In this document: piece after piece, positions 1 to 11,925 of the stretch | Position numbering within the stretch: the first letter of the stretch is position 1 | Layout: each line of letters opens with the position of its first letter | Assembly: GCA_963932465.1 (NCBI GenBank) | Contig: OZ010786.1 | Span: forward strand, 597,793,038 to 597,857,037 | DNA length: 64,000 bases | Direction: 5' to 3' | DNA from: Maratus speciosus | Taxonomy: Eukaryota > Arthropoda > Arachnida > Araneae > Salticidae | Program-made: the position numbers and the translations under genes | Notes under the pieces: generated by a model | Database searches by the model: none | What the model was told of the DNA's origin: nothing | The model's input: the letters and a program-made list of their open reading frames with translations, nothing else

Positions 1-43
1 GAAAATGGAGACCAAACTGGCAACCCCGAATAAGTAGCAACCC

Positions 44-502
44 AAAGCGATATAAGTAAGCGTTCTATCTTAAATGGGAGAGGTAACCGCAAAATTAAAG
101 GCAAGGTCACATCAATCAAGGTCGCACGCCACGTAGCGGACGGAGCTAAACTACAGGAAGATGCCTAACTGTTTTCTTACTTCACACCACTAAAATTGCA
201 AAGTTTTTTGCATCTTGATTAATAGATGAAATGTTTCTGACAAGGCGAAGAAAACTTCGTGTCGTGCACCTGGACGCCCCTCTCGCTACGCCATTATTTT
301 TTTCAATAAATGTGGTAAACAAGATTCAGTTCCATGGGTTACTGAAGATTTTGAAAATAACCGCAGATAGATATCCTGACATATATGACGTCACACTAAG
401 AGCCCGCGTATGTGGATTTTCACCCTGTCCACAAGATGGCTCAACTGTGTTAATTTACGCCTGATTCCAGTATTAAGTTTGTACGCTTACTTATATCGCT
501 TT
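44..502. mobile_element. 459-bp MITE, copy 1
   Basis: Non-autonomous DNA transposon with terminal inverted repeats AAAGCGATATAAGTAAGCG (44-62) and its complement (484-502). A second copy of the interior and ends lies near 28.7-29.7 kb. The octamer AGCAACCC occurs just before the left end (36-43) and again 2 bp after the right end, a possible target duplication. Open frames across it (e.g. 231-464) show no known protein. Confidence 0.75.
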
Positions 503-974
503 CTAGCAACCCTGCCATAAAAAGACAGGATAATTTCTGGATTAATTCATAATAGGCTGAGAATATTAATTGACTTAAGGAACTTCATAATTATTTAATT
601 TATTTTTTATATTTTTTCTGGTTTCGGAAGTTTTTTAAAACGGCTTTACATTAACTTTTTCAAGGACGGTGACCCAAAACCTTGCCCAAATATGAAAAAA
701 AATTTAAATTTATTCAACAGCTGTAAAAAGCGCATTTTTGAATAGCTGACTAACTGGTGCATCGACCAATGTCTATTTCAGGAACATGAGTGATATCCGG
801 TGGCTTCTAGTCTCAGTTAGAGAGAAGGTTTCTTTGCGAGAAGAAGAGCTTTATTGTTACGTTTCAACTTGGTTATTATGTTTAAATTTATATTTTTGTA
901 GCTTCATGAATTGTTAAACTCGATAGCTTTATTTTTAATACAATAAAAAAATTTAAATTAAAAATGTGGTCTTT
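503..974. other. AT-rich intergenic sequence
   Basis: No gene, RNA or clear repeat recognised. Homopolymer A/T runs only. Confidence 0.5.
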
Positions 975-978
975 TTAA

Positions 979-1178
979 CCCTCCGTCTACCAGACGGGTC
1001 CATTGGACCCGACAGGTACATACAAAATATTCATTCAAACCAGAAATTTCTTTAAAATAAACTAAGTATATAAACCAGACAAAAATAAAGTAAATAAATA
1101 AGTTAAATAGTTTTAAATAAAAATTCTGGTGTAGAACGTTTTATTAAAACTTGAATAAAATTCCCGGTAGATCTAGGG
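979..1178. mobile_element. TTAA-flanked 200-bp MITE, family 1
   Basis: Flanked by TTAA at 975-978 and 1179-1182. Starts CCCTCCGTCTACCAGACGGG and ends with a complementary CTAGGG-type end. Two more copies of exactly 200 bp lie at 15231-15430 (opposite orientation) and 17229-17428. TTAA target sites and CCC-type ends point to piggyBac-type mobilisation (inference). Confidence 0.75.
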
Positions 1179-1182
1179 TTAA

Positions 1183-1807
1183 GCCTTTTTAGCTGTAATT
1201 TAGATATATTGATTTTAAAATATAGCTTTTAGAAAGGTTTTTTAGGCCGGGGTTTGCCTGATAATTTTTGAAGTACAGTGGTATTGCTTATAGTTTTGAA
1301 GGCCAATTTTTCAAAAAAAAAAAAATCTTCCCCATATGTAGAAATTGAGGACTGTCACCGTGAAATAATTGTGAAATAATCGTTATTTGTGTGAAATGTA
1401 AGGATATCATGAGATATTGTAAAAGTAGCCACCACACTGTAAAGAAAAATCTGCAAATTTGATGGGAGAATGCTGTGAGCAATGCTACTAGTAGTTTCTT
1501 CTGTAATTTGTATAGAGATATTCCTTTAAATTACTACAAATTTTCTTAGTATGAAACAAAATTTCGCAGAATGTTACAAATAGTGATGGGCAGAAAGAAA
1601 GATTTTACTGTCGAATGTATCATTCGGGCATACTAAAAACAGTTTCCAACCTTTGTATAAATTTTTTCCATCAAATCCCACCAAAAATTTAGTAAACAAA
1701 ATAAAAACAAAATCATAGCTGCCAATCTTCGTAACTTATTTAACCAATTATCTTCGGAAATCTTGAAGATTAGAAGAATTTTTATATTCTTAAATTATTT
1801 CTATAAG

Positions 1808-1848
<41 letters not shown>

Positions 1849-1918
1849 AGAAACGTTCTGGTAGAAATTGAATTAACAAAAAATAAATAAATAAGCTGGT
1901 AGCATGTTACCAGTTGCA
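1183..1918. other. AT-rich intergenic sequence with 36-bp poly-T
   Basis: No gene recognised. An uninterrupted run of 36 T occupies 1811-1846. The stretch near 1380-1440 weakly resembles the tandem repeat at 4.6-5.0 kb (both carry TAAGGATA...ATGAGA followed by a CCAC motif). Confidence 0.45.
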
Positions 1919-2010
1919 TGATTTTACTATACGATTCATTCGTGCCTGCGCAAAAGCGTAGGTGCGCCTATGGTTTTGCGCATGCGCGAATGATTCGTAT
2001 AGTAAAATCA
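1919..2010. repeat. Short palindromic foldback
   Basis: A near-perfect palindrome: TGATTTTACTATACGATTCA at the left and its complement at the right, with a GC-rich centre of CGCGCA-like words. Likely a tiny MITE; no coding capacity. Confidence 0.7.
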
Positions 2011-2052
2011 TTATTCCGCCAACCACTAGTTACAAGCGAAATAATACTCTAA

Positions 2053-2255
2053 CCCTATGAGGGGTAAGCATTTGCGTTTGTATAATGCTGAATTACCACC
2101 GGAAGTTTGGAAAATATTTATTTCAAAACAAGGAAAAGTAATTTTTCAACTCTTTTCCCCAAAAGTTATAAAAGTAAAACTTAATAAAAAGTTTCTTGTG
2201 CAAAACTTAATTAAACTTAGGTGGGATATAATTTATCCCACCGCGCCTCAAGGGG
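2053..2255. mobile_element. TTAA-type 203-bp MITE, family 2
   Basis: Ends ...CCTCAAGGGG followed by TTAA (2256-2259); the left target site reads CTAA. Interior shared with 14781-14983 and 21125-21328, including the words TAATGCTGAAT and GTGGGATATAAT. The 70-residue open frame over it is not a gene. Confidence 0.75.
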
Positions 2256-2259
2256 TTAA

Positions 2260-2989
2260 ATTAAAATAAAAATTCTCCGTTTCACAGAAAATGCAATCAT
2301 GGTCAAAATTAACATCATTTTTCAGTTATAATTAAACCAGAGTTTTTCTTTTTGCATACCAAGAAACCAAACAGTGTTTTCTTTCTACAGGTAATTTTCC
2401 TTTCCTTTTACAGAATTTCTGGTGTAAATGAAATAACTAACAAAAACTGCGTTGTACAAAATTACCTTATTTACAGTATTTCGCATTGTTTGTCAGTCAA
2501 AACTGAAAGTTATTAAGACTTTAAAATTTTTCGTTAGAGCATAAAAGTTTTATATATGTTGTATAAAACAGAAAACATTTGTAGCTTACCTGAAGCGTAG
2601 ACATACTGTGAAAAATACTGCCGAATATGCGTTAAAACAACAAGTAATTTTAACTCTTTCACATAGCGTCATATTTGATGACAACAATGTGATGACACTT
2701 TTACTTTCGGAAAAGGTTCTAAAAGTGAAAGCAACTTTATAAAAAATATCTTCAACCAAAATCAAAAAAATATATAAAAAATGGCAACTGTAGGGATCAA
2801 CTCAGCTGCCCAATGAAAAAAAAAATTAAAAATGTCGAAATGCAAACGAGATATCGGCAAAGAAACTCCCCATAGGTTTAGCATTAGCTGGCGTGTGTAT
2901 TAGCTTGACGAAACAGGATCTTGACAATCTATTGCTTCGCGTGTTGTTTTCATATTTATTGAAGTTATATCAAAACAAGACAAACTTTA
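2260..2989. other. Intergenic; part of a dispersed repeat
   Basis: No gene recognised. 2690-2905 resembles 55900-56100: both hold ACTTTATAAAAA, a CAACCAAAATC word and CATTTAGCATTAGC in the same order, so they look like two copies of one old repeat. Confidence 0.4.
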
Positions 2990-3178
2990 TATACAGGGTG
3001 TTTCAAAATTATGCGTCATAAATATAAAAGCAGGTAGAGTGGACCTTAGTAAGCAGATTTCTTATAGGAATGTGGGTGCGAAAATGCAGGGTTGAGGCAG
3101 TAGGAGGCGCTGTTAAGTTCGGCGGATGAAAGCGCTTCGCTGACTTGAATCTTCATTCCCACACTGATTTCGGACAGC

Positions 3179-3382
3179 ATGCATCGTTACACCAATTCGG
3201 AGCTTGCCGACATGCATTTCAAGTATGTAACTACGGAAGGAAATGGCTCACATCCAATGCACGTCCAACAGTTTTCGAGTTTTTCGAAGGACATTCCTCT
3301 ACTGTGCATAATATTTCTTTTTCCACTGCAGGAATTCTGTGATATCTTCCAGTGCCCGTACCAGGCCTCGGGCATACAATGA
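3179..3382 (+). pseudogene. Possible transposase N-terminus fragment
   Basis: The open frame starts MHRYTNSELADMHFKY and has GNG a few residues later. This resembles the short helical domain (DUF4817 type, YTxxELADMHxxYG...GNG) that heads many insect transposon proteins. After GNG the similarity is lost and a neighbouring frame carries on, so a frameshift is likely. It sits in a repeat that opens with ACAGGGTGTTTCAAAA at 2993. I infer a decayed transposon fragment; the family assignment is from memory of motif style only. Confidence 0.35.
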
Positions 3383-3399
3383 TCCACTCGCGCAGTTTA

Positions 3400-4480
3400 A
3401 ATAAGAATAAACTTTCTATTCAAATTTACTGGTGGAAGTTTCTCTCTTGCGGTAATCAACACTTGCAAGAGCGGTTACAGTTGAAGCTTCACTATTTTGA
3501 GAACATGTTAATGCCTGTTTATTAAAATCTCCATGCTTATGATACCATAAAAATTTATCTGCCAAAATGTTGTATATCAAAGTGGAATAATTGAAAATTA
3601 TATATGTATATACATATATATACACTCTGAAATGAAGATAAAAAACAAATTTAATATTAAATTATCACGAATTCTGCATATTGCGAAAACAGTCGTTTTG
3701 AGTATTTTTACGATCTTCTTTGTCATATGTATTTTATCTGTTTATAGAAATTTTTCAAAGCAATTTTTCCATGAAAATGAAAATCTTTATAATACAAAAG
3801 TTTTAGTTATGTGTTAGATAACAATTTGAACTAAATACAACAAAAAAAGTAATATTCGCATTTTTTAAATTACTTTTACAAAAGTTTGCCTAAAATAGTT
3901 AAGTGATCAACTATTTAAATTTTAATTAATATTAAAAGTTATCTGGATTGCAGTTAATTTTCAGACAAAAGAAAATATTGAACCGATTTATAATACTTAA
4001 GATTGTCGATAAAGGATTTTTTTATGGTATAAAAGCAACTAGTTTGTGATAGTTTTTATGTTATAAAAAATGGAAAGACGGTAATTTTAGAGCAGAAAAT
4101 GTGGTATATTATGAATAATATTATAACTAAAAATTTAAAAATAATTGTAAAGAAAATTTTAAGTTGTAATATAATTTCAAACCAATTGAACAAAAATTTA
4201 AAATAAAACTTAATACCATGATTATATGCGATTATATGATATGTACGTTGCGTGATCCTTATCTATCTTCTTGGTCAGAAGTCAAATTTTGTCAAAACGA
4301 AATTAGTCTTTCTGTTTCAAAAAAATTTTTACTTGCAATATGAAACATTATTTGTGATGTGTGTTAATTTATAAAAATAAAAATTTAATAATTCCTTCAA
4401 ACCACGTGATAAAATATACAGAGTATTCAGAAAAGATTTGATAAACTTTAAGATGTGATAATGTACATTACAAGAAACAC
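3400..4480. other. AT-rich intergenic sequence
   Basis: No gene recognised. A TATATGTATATACATATATATA-like stretch lies near 3600. The 61-residue frame at 3632 and the 67-residue frame at 4329 lack recognisable features. Confidence 0.45.
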
Positions 4481-4482
4481 TT

Positions 4483-5115
4483 TTTGAACAGGAAACTAAG
4501 GTCACAATCCATTTATTTAGTGTAGCATGCATAATTTCTCACTCAAGCCCGGATTCAGATTTTTGTTTAAAACTTTAACAATAATAAAGACGTTTTAATG
4601 GAATTTGAAAAAGACCGACACTTTTCTGTTAAATGTAAGGATAAGATGAGAAATGGTGGCCACAATGATTTTGAAAATAGCATTGAACTAGACGCTCCAT
4701 AATTCAGAAAATGCCATTTCCATTATTCCCTTACCGAAATACTGTACACTATCGTCATTTTTTCTGTTATCATTACATTTCATTTTTTGAACAGGAAACT
4801 GAGGTCACAATCCATTTATTTATGGATAATTTCTCACTCAAGCCCGAATTCAGATTTTTGTTTAAAACTTTAACAATAATAAAGACGTTTTAATGGAATT
4901 TGAAAAAGACCGACACTTTTATGTTAAATGTAAGGATAAGATGAGAAATGGTGGCCACAATGATTTTGAAAATAGCGTTGAACTAGACGCTCCATAATTC
5001 AGAAAATGCCATTTCCATTATTCCCTTACCGAAATACTGTACACTTCCGTCATTTTTTCTGTTATCATTACATTTCATTTTTTTGAACAGGAAACTGAGG
5101 TCACAATCCATTTGA
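4483..5115. repeat. Tandem direct repeat, ~300-bp unit
   Basis: The phrase TTGAACAGGAAACT(A/G)AGGTC recurs at about 4485, 4787 and 5084, and the sequence between is nearly the same in both full units (shared ATGGTGGCCACAATG... and CTAGACGCTCCATAATTC words). Two complete units and the start of a third. No coding role seen. Confidence 0.8.
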
Positions 5116-6138
5116 ACGGAACAATCCGTTCACATTTGAACGGAATTCGGTCATGCAAAAGACATCCTTCAATATTGCTCTGAAATATCTTTATTTTAGT
5201 TGGAACGATAGTTATATTCGGATTGACCCTGTACTTTTGAATGGAAAATTGGAATATGACCCTGGTTTCCTATATAAACTTTGGTTTTTTTTAGTGTGCG
5301 CTATCACCTCTTAACCCCTCTAAGGGGAGTGGTTCATTTTTGGACCACTTAATTTTATCCTTAATCCCTTAACGGTCGCTTATTATTTGGAAAAACCATC
5401 AAAAAAGTACCTATTTTTTATTACAGAAATTGAATAATTATAAGTTTTCTATATAAAATATGCAATTAGTTTTTTTTTGTTTTTGTTTGTTTCTTAAGGC
5501 GGAAAAAGAAAGATGTTATAGAACAAATACACATTTGTGGAAAAGCCATCATGCGAGCGAGAATTCTGTGTTTTAATGTTTGTTTTACATCATAACAATT
5601 AATGCGAATAAGACCTTTATTTTTCACATCTTAGATCTTCATTTATCATCATCAAACAAATTTTTACAAATAATATTTGAAATAATATAATATACATTAA
5701 ATTTTGATTAATAATAATTTTTTTTTTTAGTATTATATATTTCGAAACATGCAATACAAAGTCCCACATCACAATCAAAACCAAACCCAAACGTTAATAC
5801 TCAAAGACTTCACACCGAAATGCCAGTTAAATTTTTCTGGTTTCAGAAGTTTTTCCAGCAATAAATCTCCAGCCCGGAAATATGACGGGCACGAGAAATA
5901 ACGAATGACACTTCAGCTCGTGATATTGACGGGTGCGGGGTTAAATGTCGCATCGGCACCAGAATTTTGAAATGAAAATTTTCCTTTTATTAAGTACGCG
6001 AATAAAAGGTTTTATTTATTTTCAAATAAAGTTCTTAGTAAATTCTATTACTATCAAAGTAAATTATTTCAGCATTTTACTAATGGAGTACTTTGACCCT
6101 GAAAAGTTTAAAAAAATGTCCAATCTTGTTTCTAATAA
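5116..6138. other. Intergenic; possible decayed TTAA element at its centre
   Basis: No gene. TTAATCCCTTAACGG at 5361 and GTGCGGGGTTAA ending at 5944 could be the worn ends of a TTAA-type element, but the ends do not pair well and I do not call it. Confidence 0.3.
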
Positions 6139-6142
6139 CCCT

Positions 6143-6867
6143 TGTAAGAACTTTACTAATTACCCCTAAAGACTATTTATTCACGAACTATTATTCGAGA
6201 GAAGATTCCTCTGAAAGGATCTTCTAAACTTTCCCACGCTAAATCTCATCGGTCATTTCTGAACAAAGCCATGGTACCATCAAGTCTAGAAATATAAATG
6301 GAGAAGACAGTACAATTTCGTTCCGGCGCGAGTTGAACATTCCGTGGAATCACAGAGAAAGCAGGAGCTTCAGCCGTCCAGTAAATGAGCGGTGGCAACG
6401 GCTAAGGGAAGGAAAGACCATTTCTCCTAGAGCGGCGAGCTTCAGCCTTCGAGAAATAGGCGGTGGCAACGGCTAAGAGGGAAAAAGACTAGTTTTCCCT
6501 AGGACCGGGAGTTTCAGCTTTCGAGAGAGGCTAGGTGGCAACGCGGGAGGAAGGAAGAAGGAGTTGAGAAGTGGGAGAGCGAGGACGCTGGCGAGGAGGT
6601 CTTGCTGGACCTAGTGGTGAATGAGCGAAGCGAGGAGATGAAATAGATGGTCGTCCGATCAGTCTTCTCTCCGATTGAAGCACTATATCTGTGGAAGCAG
6701 CCCGTTGATGGAACTTTTTATCCTGTTATAATGACGGGAACCCAAACAAATATTGTTTAACTTGTAAATATTCATATTTAATCGAGAAATTGTTCTAAAT
6801 AAAGGACTTAGATTTTAGTAACTTACGCTACCATAGACTCTTGCCCAATGATATCTAAGTCCCTACA
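6143..6867 (+). mobile_element. Candidate solo LTR (725 bp)
   Basis: Begins TGTAAGAA and ends CCCTACA (TG...CA), flanked on both sides by CCCT (6139-6142 and 6868-6871), fitting a 4-bp target duplication as in many Gypsy-type elements. It contains a TATAAA near 6293 and an AATAAA near 6797, as an LTR should, and is far more GC-rich than its surroundings. The U3/R-like part holds three imperfect ~65-bp repeats with the word CGGTGGCAACGGCTAAG (about 6367-6545). No internal retroviral genes lie beside it, so it would be a recombined solo LTR. Confidence 0.5.
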
Positions 6868-6871
6868 CCCT

Positions 6872-7350
6872 GTATACCAATTATCTGACAGATAGCTGTA
6901 TTCTCGTGCTTTCAAAGATATATTATGCTGTCTTACATGACAATTCTCAGCTTATGTAAAAGAAGTGTTGACAATTCAGCGCGTTTATTAGTAATGCTTC
7001 TTTGACAAAGTCCCACTGAAAAGTCAGATTTATCCAATATATTTGCAATTTTTGTAATAATCTGTCCGCATTTCTTTTATACAAAACAGCTGCAACTTTT
7101 TCTAGTAGTAGTTTTCAATTTGTTTGATCAATTGATGTATTTCATTAATTGAAGCGAAAATTACTTTTCAGAAATATTGGTAGCTGCTTTGAATTTTAAA
7201 ACACGCATTACAGTGTCAAGACTGTGGTAAAAGCTGCATTTTCGGACTGTTGGAAACATAACATTATCATTGTCAGATTTGTGCTTTTTCATTATAAATC
7301 GACTGTTTTTACTAAGGCTTTGAGCCATAACGTTTTTTGTTTCTGTTCAT
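6872..7350. other. AT-rich intergenic sequence
   Basis: Nothing recognised. Confidence 0.45.
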
Positions 7351-7354
7351 TTAA

Positions 7355-7563
7355 CCCCTTAGCTCTCGAATTAAATTACGGTCTAAAAATTCAAATCGCT
7401 TATTGGCACCACTTTTTTGAAAAAGAAATATTCAAATTATTTAATTACAGGTAAAATGATACCATAATAAAGCCAATTACACTATTTTATAAAACTGGTG
7501 GGAATTAAATAATCTGAATAAAAGACACAGCCTGTGAACATCACGGGAGTGAGAATTAAGGGG
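7355..7563. mobile_element. TTAA-flanked 209-bp MITE, family 4
   Basis: TTAA at 7351-7354 and 7564-7567; ends CCCCTTAGCTCTCG and its near-complement GAGAATTAAGGGG. A second copy, 210 bp, is at 16733-16942 with the same interior words (TTATTGGCACCACTTTT, AAACTGGTGGGAAT). Confidence 0.8.
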
Positions 7564-7911
7564 TTAAAACAAAATTTTGCGTTTCTGTTTTGGTTTTCGG
7601 ATCGATTCAGATTTTTATTCCGTCGGAAATAATTTTCTTATTTCGGTTTTCTGTTCGATTACAGTTCAAAACTCTGGTTTTAACCCTTTCCGACGCGGTG
7701 TCCTTAAAAAAGGACACCTCATTTTAATTCCAAAACTGGCAAACGGCACCAAGAATATTTAACAAAAATTTTCCTATTATAATGTATATGAAAATAAGCA
7801 AGTTCGTATTTTCTAATAAATTCGTTTATAAATTGCGGTGTCAGTCCATTATTTCATCAGTTTATACACAGAATTACTCCGCGCCGGTAACATAAACCGA
7901 AAAAAATATTC

Positions 7912-8077
7912 GGTCGATCGGAAAGTCATGTCGTGTTGGGAAAATCAATTTGTACAGGAAAATTCTATCATTTAATTATTAGACATTGATTCCGATATCT
8001 AATGTCTAATAATTACCGGGCAGAATTTTCCGGTTCGAATTGAGTTTTTCCAACACGACACGACTTTCCGATCGACC
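7912..8077. repeat. 166-bp palindromic foldback
   Basis: Left arm GGTCGATCGGAAAGTC pairs with GACTTTCCGATCGACC at the right end; the arms stay complementary almost to the centre (ATTATTAGACATTGATTCCG). Typical foldback MITE. Confidence 0.75.
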
Positions 8078-8389
8078 CAATAATTCCCTTGGTTCATGGG
8101 TATGAAACTGGGGCGGCGCCTTTTAGCAGTATTTTAGTACGCATGACTCCCACTCAGTCCGCTTTTTGAATACAATTTTTATCAAGAAAATTTTCTTTTA
8201 CAAATTTTGTAGTGATATACGCTCAAGATTTCTTTGTTTATTTCTTGCAAATGTAAAACATAGTACGGAATAAATTCAGGAGAAATACTGGTATATGAAA
8301 TACGGATTTTATATTAAACTAGTGTTTAATCCCGTCAAAAATTGGGGAATGCTGATCTGCGTTTCATTGTCATAAGACTTCATAGAAAC

Positions 8390-8578
8390 AGTGTTGCCAG
8401 TGGGCTACTTTTTTTAAATTCAGATTTCTTGATTGACACCACTTTTTTGAAACGGTAAATTTCCCTTTGTTTTTGCCTTAATTAATATGCCATTAAACAA
8501 GGCGCATTTTACCATTTCAGAAAAAGTGATATCAATCAAGAAATCTGAATTAAGAAAAGTAACCCATCTGGCAACACT
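8390..8578. mobile_element. Foldback MITE with AGTGTTGCC ends, copy 1
   Basis: Left end AGTGTTGCCAGTGGGCTAC pairs with the right end (…TGGCAACACT); subterminal TCAGATTTCTTGATTG also inverted. Second copy at 20197-20384. Confidence 0.75.
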
Positions 8579-8984
8579 GCGTAGAAACAAATAGCATGAA
8601 GATTTTTTTTTCCTGAAAGTTTTTTAATTTTTTATTGTAGAAAACTACATTTTAAAAAGACAAATGATTTCTAAAAATACAAATGATGAGGATATTTTTT
8701 TTACTCGCTACTCAGTTTCTGAAATAGTTCAACGATCAATAAAAGCTCCGATTCTAATCTTTAAAAATAATAAAGGAGAAATCACTGAAAATTATGTTAT
8801 GTTGAGAGAGTTATATCAGTTTTTCTCCTTAGTTGTATTAATGTATAAGTACATTTCAAGCTAAGCATAACGTTACGGGTGCAAACTTTTCAAACATACT
8901 ATATATACGTACTTTTACGCTTAGCCACGGTGTATTCAAATGAAAATATATTTTCTCTTTAATTTTAATGGAAAATACTTATAA
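8579..8984. other. Intergenic upstream of Penelope-like remnant
   Basis: A 66-codon frame at 8664-8864 has no recognisable domain; I do not call it a gene. Confidence 0.4.
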
Positions 8985-9064
8985 ACTTAAACTTACACTA
9001 TGTGCAAATATTTACTTAAAAGATGATACAGTATTTAAAAATGTTAAATTATTTTAATACCTTA
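8985..9064. repeat. Left inverted arm of Penelope-like element
   Basis: About 80 bp that recurs in inverted orientation at 10401-10480, with few mismatches (shared TATTTAAAAATGTTAAATTA and ACTTAAAAGATGA words). Its inner edge coincides with the point where reverse-transcriptase homology begins. Confidence 0.75.
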
Positions 9065-9886
9065 GATAACTTTATTGATAACGAGCCATCATTAAACTCA
9101 GAAATGAAGACCACCGTAAAATCTGGACTTAACCTAGTAACTGGAAATAATATTTTCATGTTTAATAAGAAGATTTATAAACAGACTAAAGGAGCACCAA
9201 TGGGTTCCCCCATCTCAAGTATTTTAGCAGAATTCAAATTACGTCCACTTGAAGAAAGAATTTTAACAGACAACGTTTTATCTCCGTCAGTATGGTATCG
9301 TTATGTGGACGACATTTTCATAGTATGGGATCACGGTTTATCTGAACTGTATGCATTTCTTAACCGAATAAATAATATGGACCCCAACATACAATTTACC
9401 ATCGAAATAGAAAATAATAACCAGCTGTCATATCTTGATGTAATGCTAATTAAAAATGTTTCAAACTTAACAATTGAGCGCACAGTCTACAGGAAAGTAA
9501 ATAAGTCTAACTGCACCATTCCTTTTGAAAGTACATCACCTTTTAACTACAAACTTGCTCCGTTCAACTTTTATATAAGACGAGCGTTAAGTGTTTTCTC
9601 TATTAATCACCTCGAAAAGGAATTAAATACCATTAGAAACATTGCAGTTGAGAATGGTTTCCCAATACGCATTATTGATAAGCTAATCAACTCGCAGAAG
9701 AACCATATGAAACTACAAAAAACTCCACGGAGTAATTTGAGATTTTGCAAAATGAAGTACATACCAGGACTTTTCGAAAAACTCAGACATGCACTTTTTT
9801 GCTTTGGCATAAATTTGGTCGCCACTCCTCCTGCAAAACTGAAAGATCTGATTAGTGCCAAAAATGGACCCGATCCCGAGGGATGA
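9023..9886 (+). pseudogene. Penelope-like reverse transcriptase, 5'-truncated
   Basis: The frame encodes the palm and thumb part of a reverse transcriptase: QTKGAPMGSPISSILAE (about residues 53-69) and the catalytic YVDDIF box (about 93-98), followed by SYLDV, a standard motif after the active site. The pattern, plus the GIY-YIG frame directly after it, is that of Penelope-like elements, which use this enzyme to copy their RNA at chromosomal nicks. The fingers and first catalytic Asp motif are missing, and the first ~14 codons come from the inverted arm rather than from the enzyme. The frame ends in a stop at 9884-9886, overlapping the endonuclease frame, so a single-base frameshift separates the two domains that are normally one polypeptide. 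Inactive remnant. Confidence 0.85.
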
Positions 9887-10214
9887 AGTTTCTGGGGTAT
9901 ATGTAATTCCACTGAAAACAGAAGATATTTATCTCGAACACATAGGCATGACTTCCCGTAAACTTAAAGTTCGTATTAAAGAACATTTGAGAGATTTAAA
10001 GTATAACCGACCTACTACAGCCCTATCCAGACTTAACCAGAAGCAGAATATACAAGTTCATTTCGAAGACGCAAAAATTATATATCCCTCAAAGAATTAT
10101 CATAATTTAATTATACGCGAATCAATAGAAATTATTACTAAAGAAAATACTGTTTGTAATGACGCTTTATCCTACAACATACGCAGAATTTGGTTCAGTT
10201 TACTTAAAGATTAA
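9855..10214 (+). pseudogene. GIY-YIG endonuclease domain of Penelope-like element
   Basis: C-terminal domain of the same element, one frame over. It has GVYVIP (the GIY half), HIGMTSRKLKVRIKEHLRDL (YIG half with the catalytic Arg region) and a later RESIEI with the candidate metal-binding Glu, in the usual order. In Penelope-like elements this domain nicks target DNA for insertion. The nominal first codon is GTG; the first ATG is at 9864, but the natural protein would simply run on from the reverse transcriptase. 120 codons, ending at a TAA and followed by AATAAAA. Confidence 0.85.
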
Positions 10215-10400
10215 TAAAACGAGTAATTTTCCACTTCCCTACCTCCATGTTTTATTTTCCCAATGTTTCCGGATCTATAAATTAACTTCCACTTTCACTC
10301 CTTTCGTCACCATCTACGTGGATTTTGAAAATTAGGCGTCAATAACTGTTGTATTTCTCATATTCCTCTGAAGAAGACTATGTTTTATAGTTGAAAGATC

Positions 10401-10480
10401 TAAGGTATTAAAATAATTTAACATTTTTAAATACTGTGTCATCTTTTAAGTAATATTTGCACATGGTGTAAGTTTAACTT
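10401..10480. repeat. Right inverted arm of Penelope-like element
   Basis: Inverted partner of 8985-9064. Inverted or direct terminal copies are common for Penelope-like elements, whose ends can carry partial neighbouring copies. Confidence 0.75.
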
Positions 10481-11410
10481 TTAAAGATGAATTAAAGCAC
10501 TTCTATTTATTTATTTACTAATACTTATAAAGTCGTAGAGCATAAAGATAAAATAAACCCCAATAAACAATATTCTCGTGATTTTGCAATAAATAGGAAT
10601 TTTTATTCGATTATAAAAATAAACTACACGTGCATATTTTTTTTTTTTTTTTTTACCAAAAATTACTTGCAAATAAATAAAATATGTCCAAAAAGCCTCT
10701 TGCCAGAATGTTTTTCATTTCTCTCTCTCTCTCTCTCTTTTTTTTTTTTTTAACTATAGAACTAATCCGACTGCCACCATTTTGAAGCACTTTCATATTT
10801 TTTTTAATTAAACTTAAAATATACAAACGGGAATATTTTTAAAAAAATAGATAGTGCGGGCACACCTACAAATGAACAGCTTTCATTAAAAAAATAATTA
10901 GAAAATCGGTTCAGTTGAAAGTTTATGGCAGAGGCAGATGACTAAAAAACAGCCTTATTTTTATAAATGCATAGATGACACGGTTCTCCCCTGGATGGTT
11001 ACCTACACTTAGTGCATTACCTTATCAACAATGTATTAAGTGTAAATTAATTTTATCGAAATCTGTTAGTATTTTCCATTCATCGTTTCATACACACGAG
11101 AAAAACACTGAGGAGAACAGTCGAAAGTTTAGCCTAAATAGTGATAGTGTTTCCTTATTAATGATTTTTTTATTGAAAATATCTACCAATATTTCTTGAA
11201 TGAAAATCTTTGTTTTATTTAATGCTAGATATTCTGTTAATAAAAAATACAAAACGTTCTAGTCCGAAGAAGGGGCTGTTTTTTTTTTAATAAAACTTTT
11301 CTCAATCTGGCAACATAGTCTATAGATGGGATGAAGCTATAAAGCTGCTTTAGCTTAAAGACACCCGTGAACACAAAACTTTTCCTAATATTTTTTTAAC
11401 TCTTGTTATA
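10481..11410. other. AT-rich intergenic with simple repeats
   Basis: Poly-T at about 10637-10656 and a CT microsatellite at about 10721-10738. No gene recognised. Confidence 0.5.
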
Positions 11411-11650
11411 CAGGGTTGGCAATTTGGCCAATGTTTTTATTCAAAGAGTCCGAATTCGTGCCAGAAAATAAAATCAGTATTTTTTGTTTTATTTAATGAC
11501 AGAAATTATGTGGGGCAAGTGACCCCAGGCTCCTCGACCAAATCATCTTCGAACCGTTGTGATTACATAAAGTAAAGGTTCTTCTTTCAAAATTTCCGGT
11601 ATGAATTCGAAATTGCGAAATAAATACGGAGGCCAAACTGGCAACCCGGT
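11411..11650. mobile_element. Foldback MITE with CAGGGTTGGCAA ends
   Basis: Left CAGGGTTGGCAATTTGGCC pairs with right GGCCAAACTGGCAACCCG. The first 30 bp of the window (CCAAACTGGCAACCCC) match the right end, so another copy is cut by the window edge. Confidence 0.65.
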
Positions 11651-11925
11651 TGTTACAACACCAGTATAACGTTACCACACGAAAAGCGCATTTTCTTTTG
11701 GAATGCTCGCAGCAATCTGCCTACCACAGCAAGATCATATCATGAGAAATATGTCATTTCTTGTGTCACAGGTAAACCCTAGGTAAAGCGAAGTTTAAAG
11801 TATTTAGTATTACATACATAAAAATCCGGTGGCTATTTTTTAATTAATAAGAAAACAGAGAAATAACTACTATTTTAGTAATTCCTAATGATAAGTTACA
11901 AAGGAAAAGATATCCTTTTATAAGC

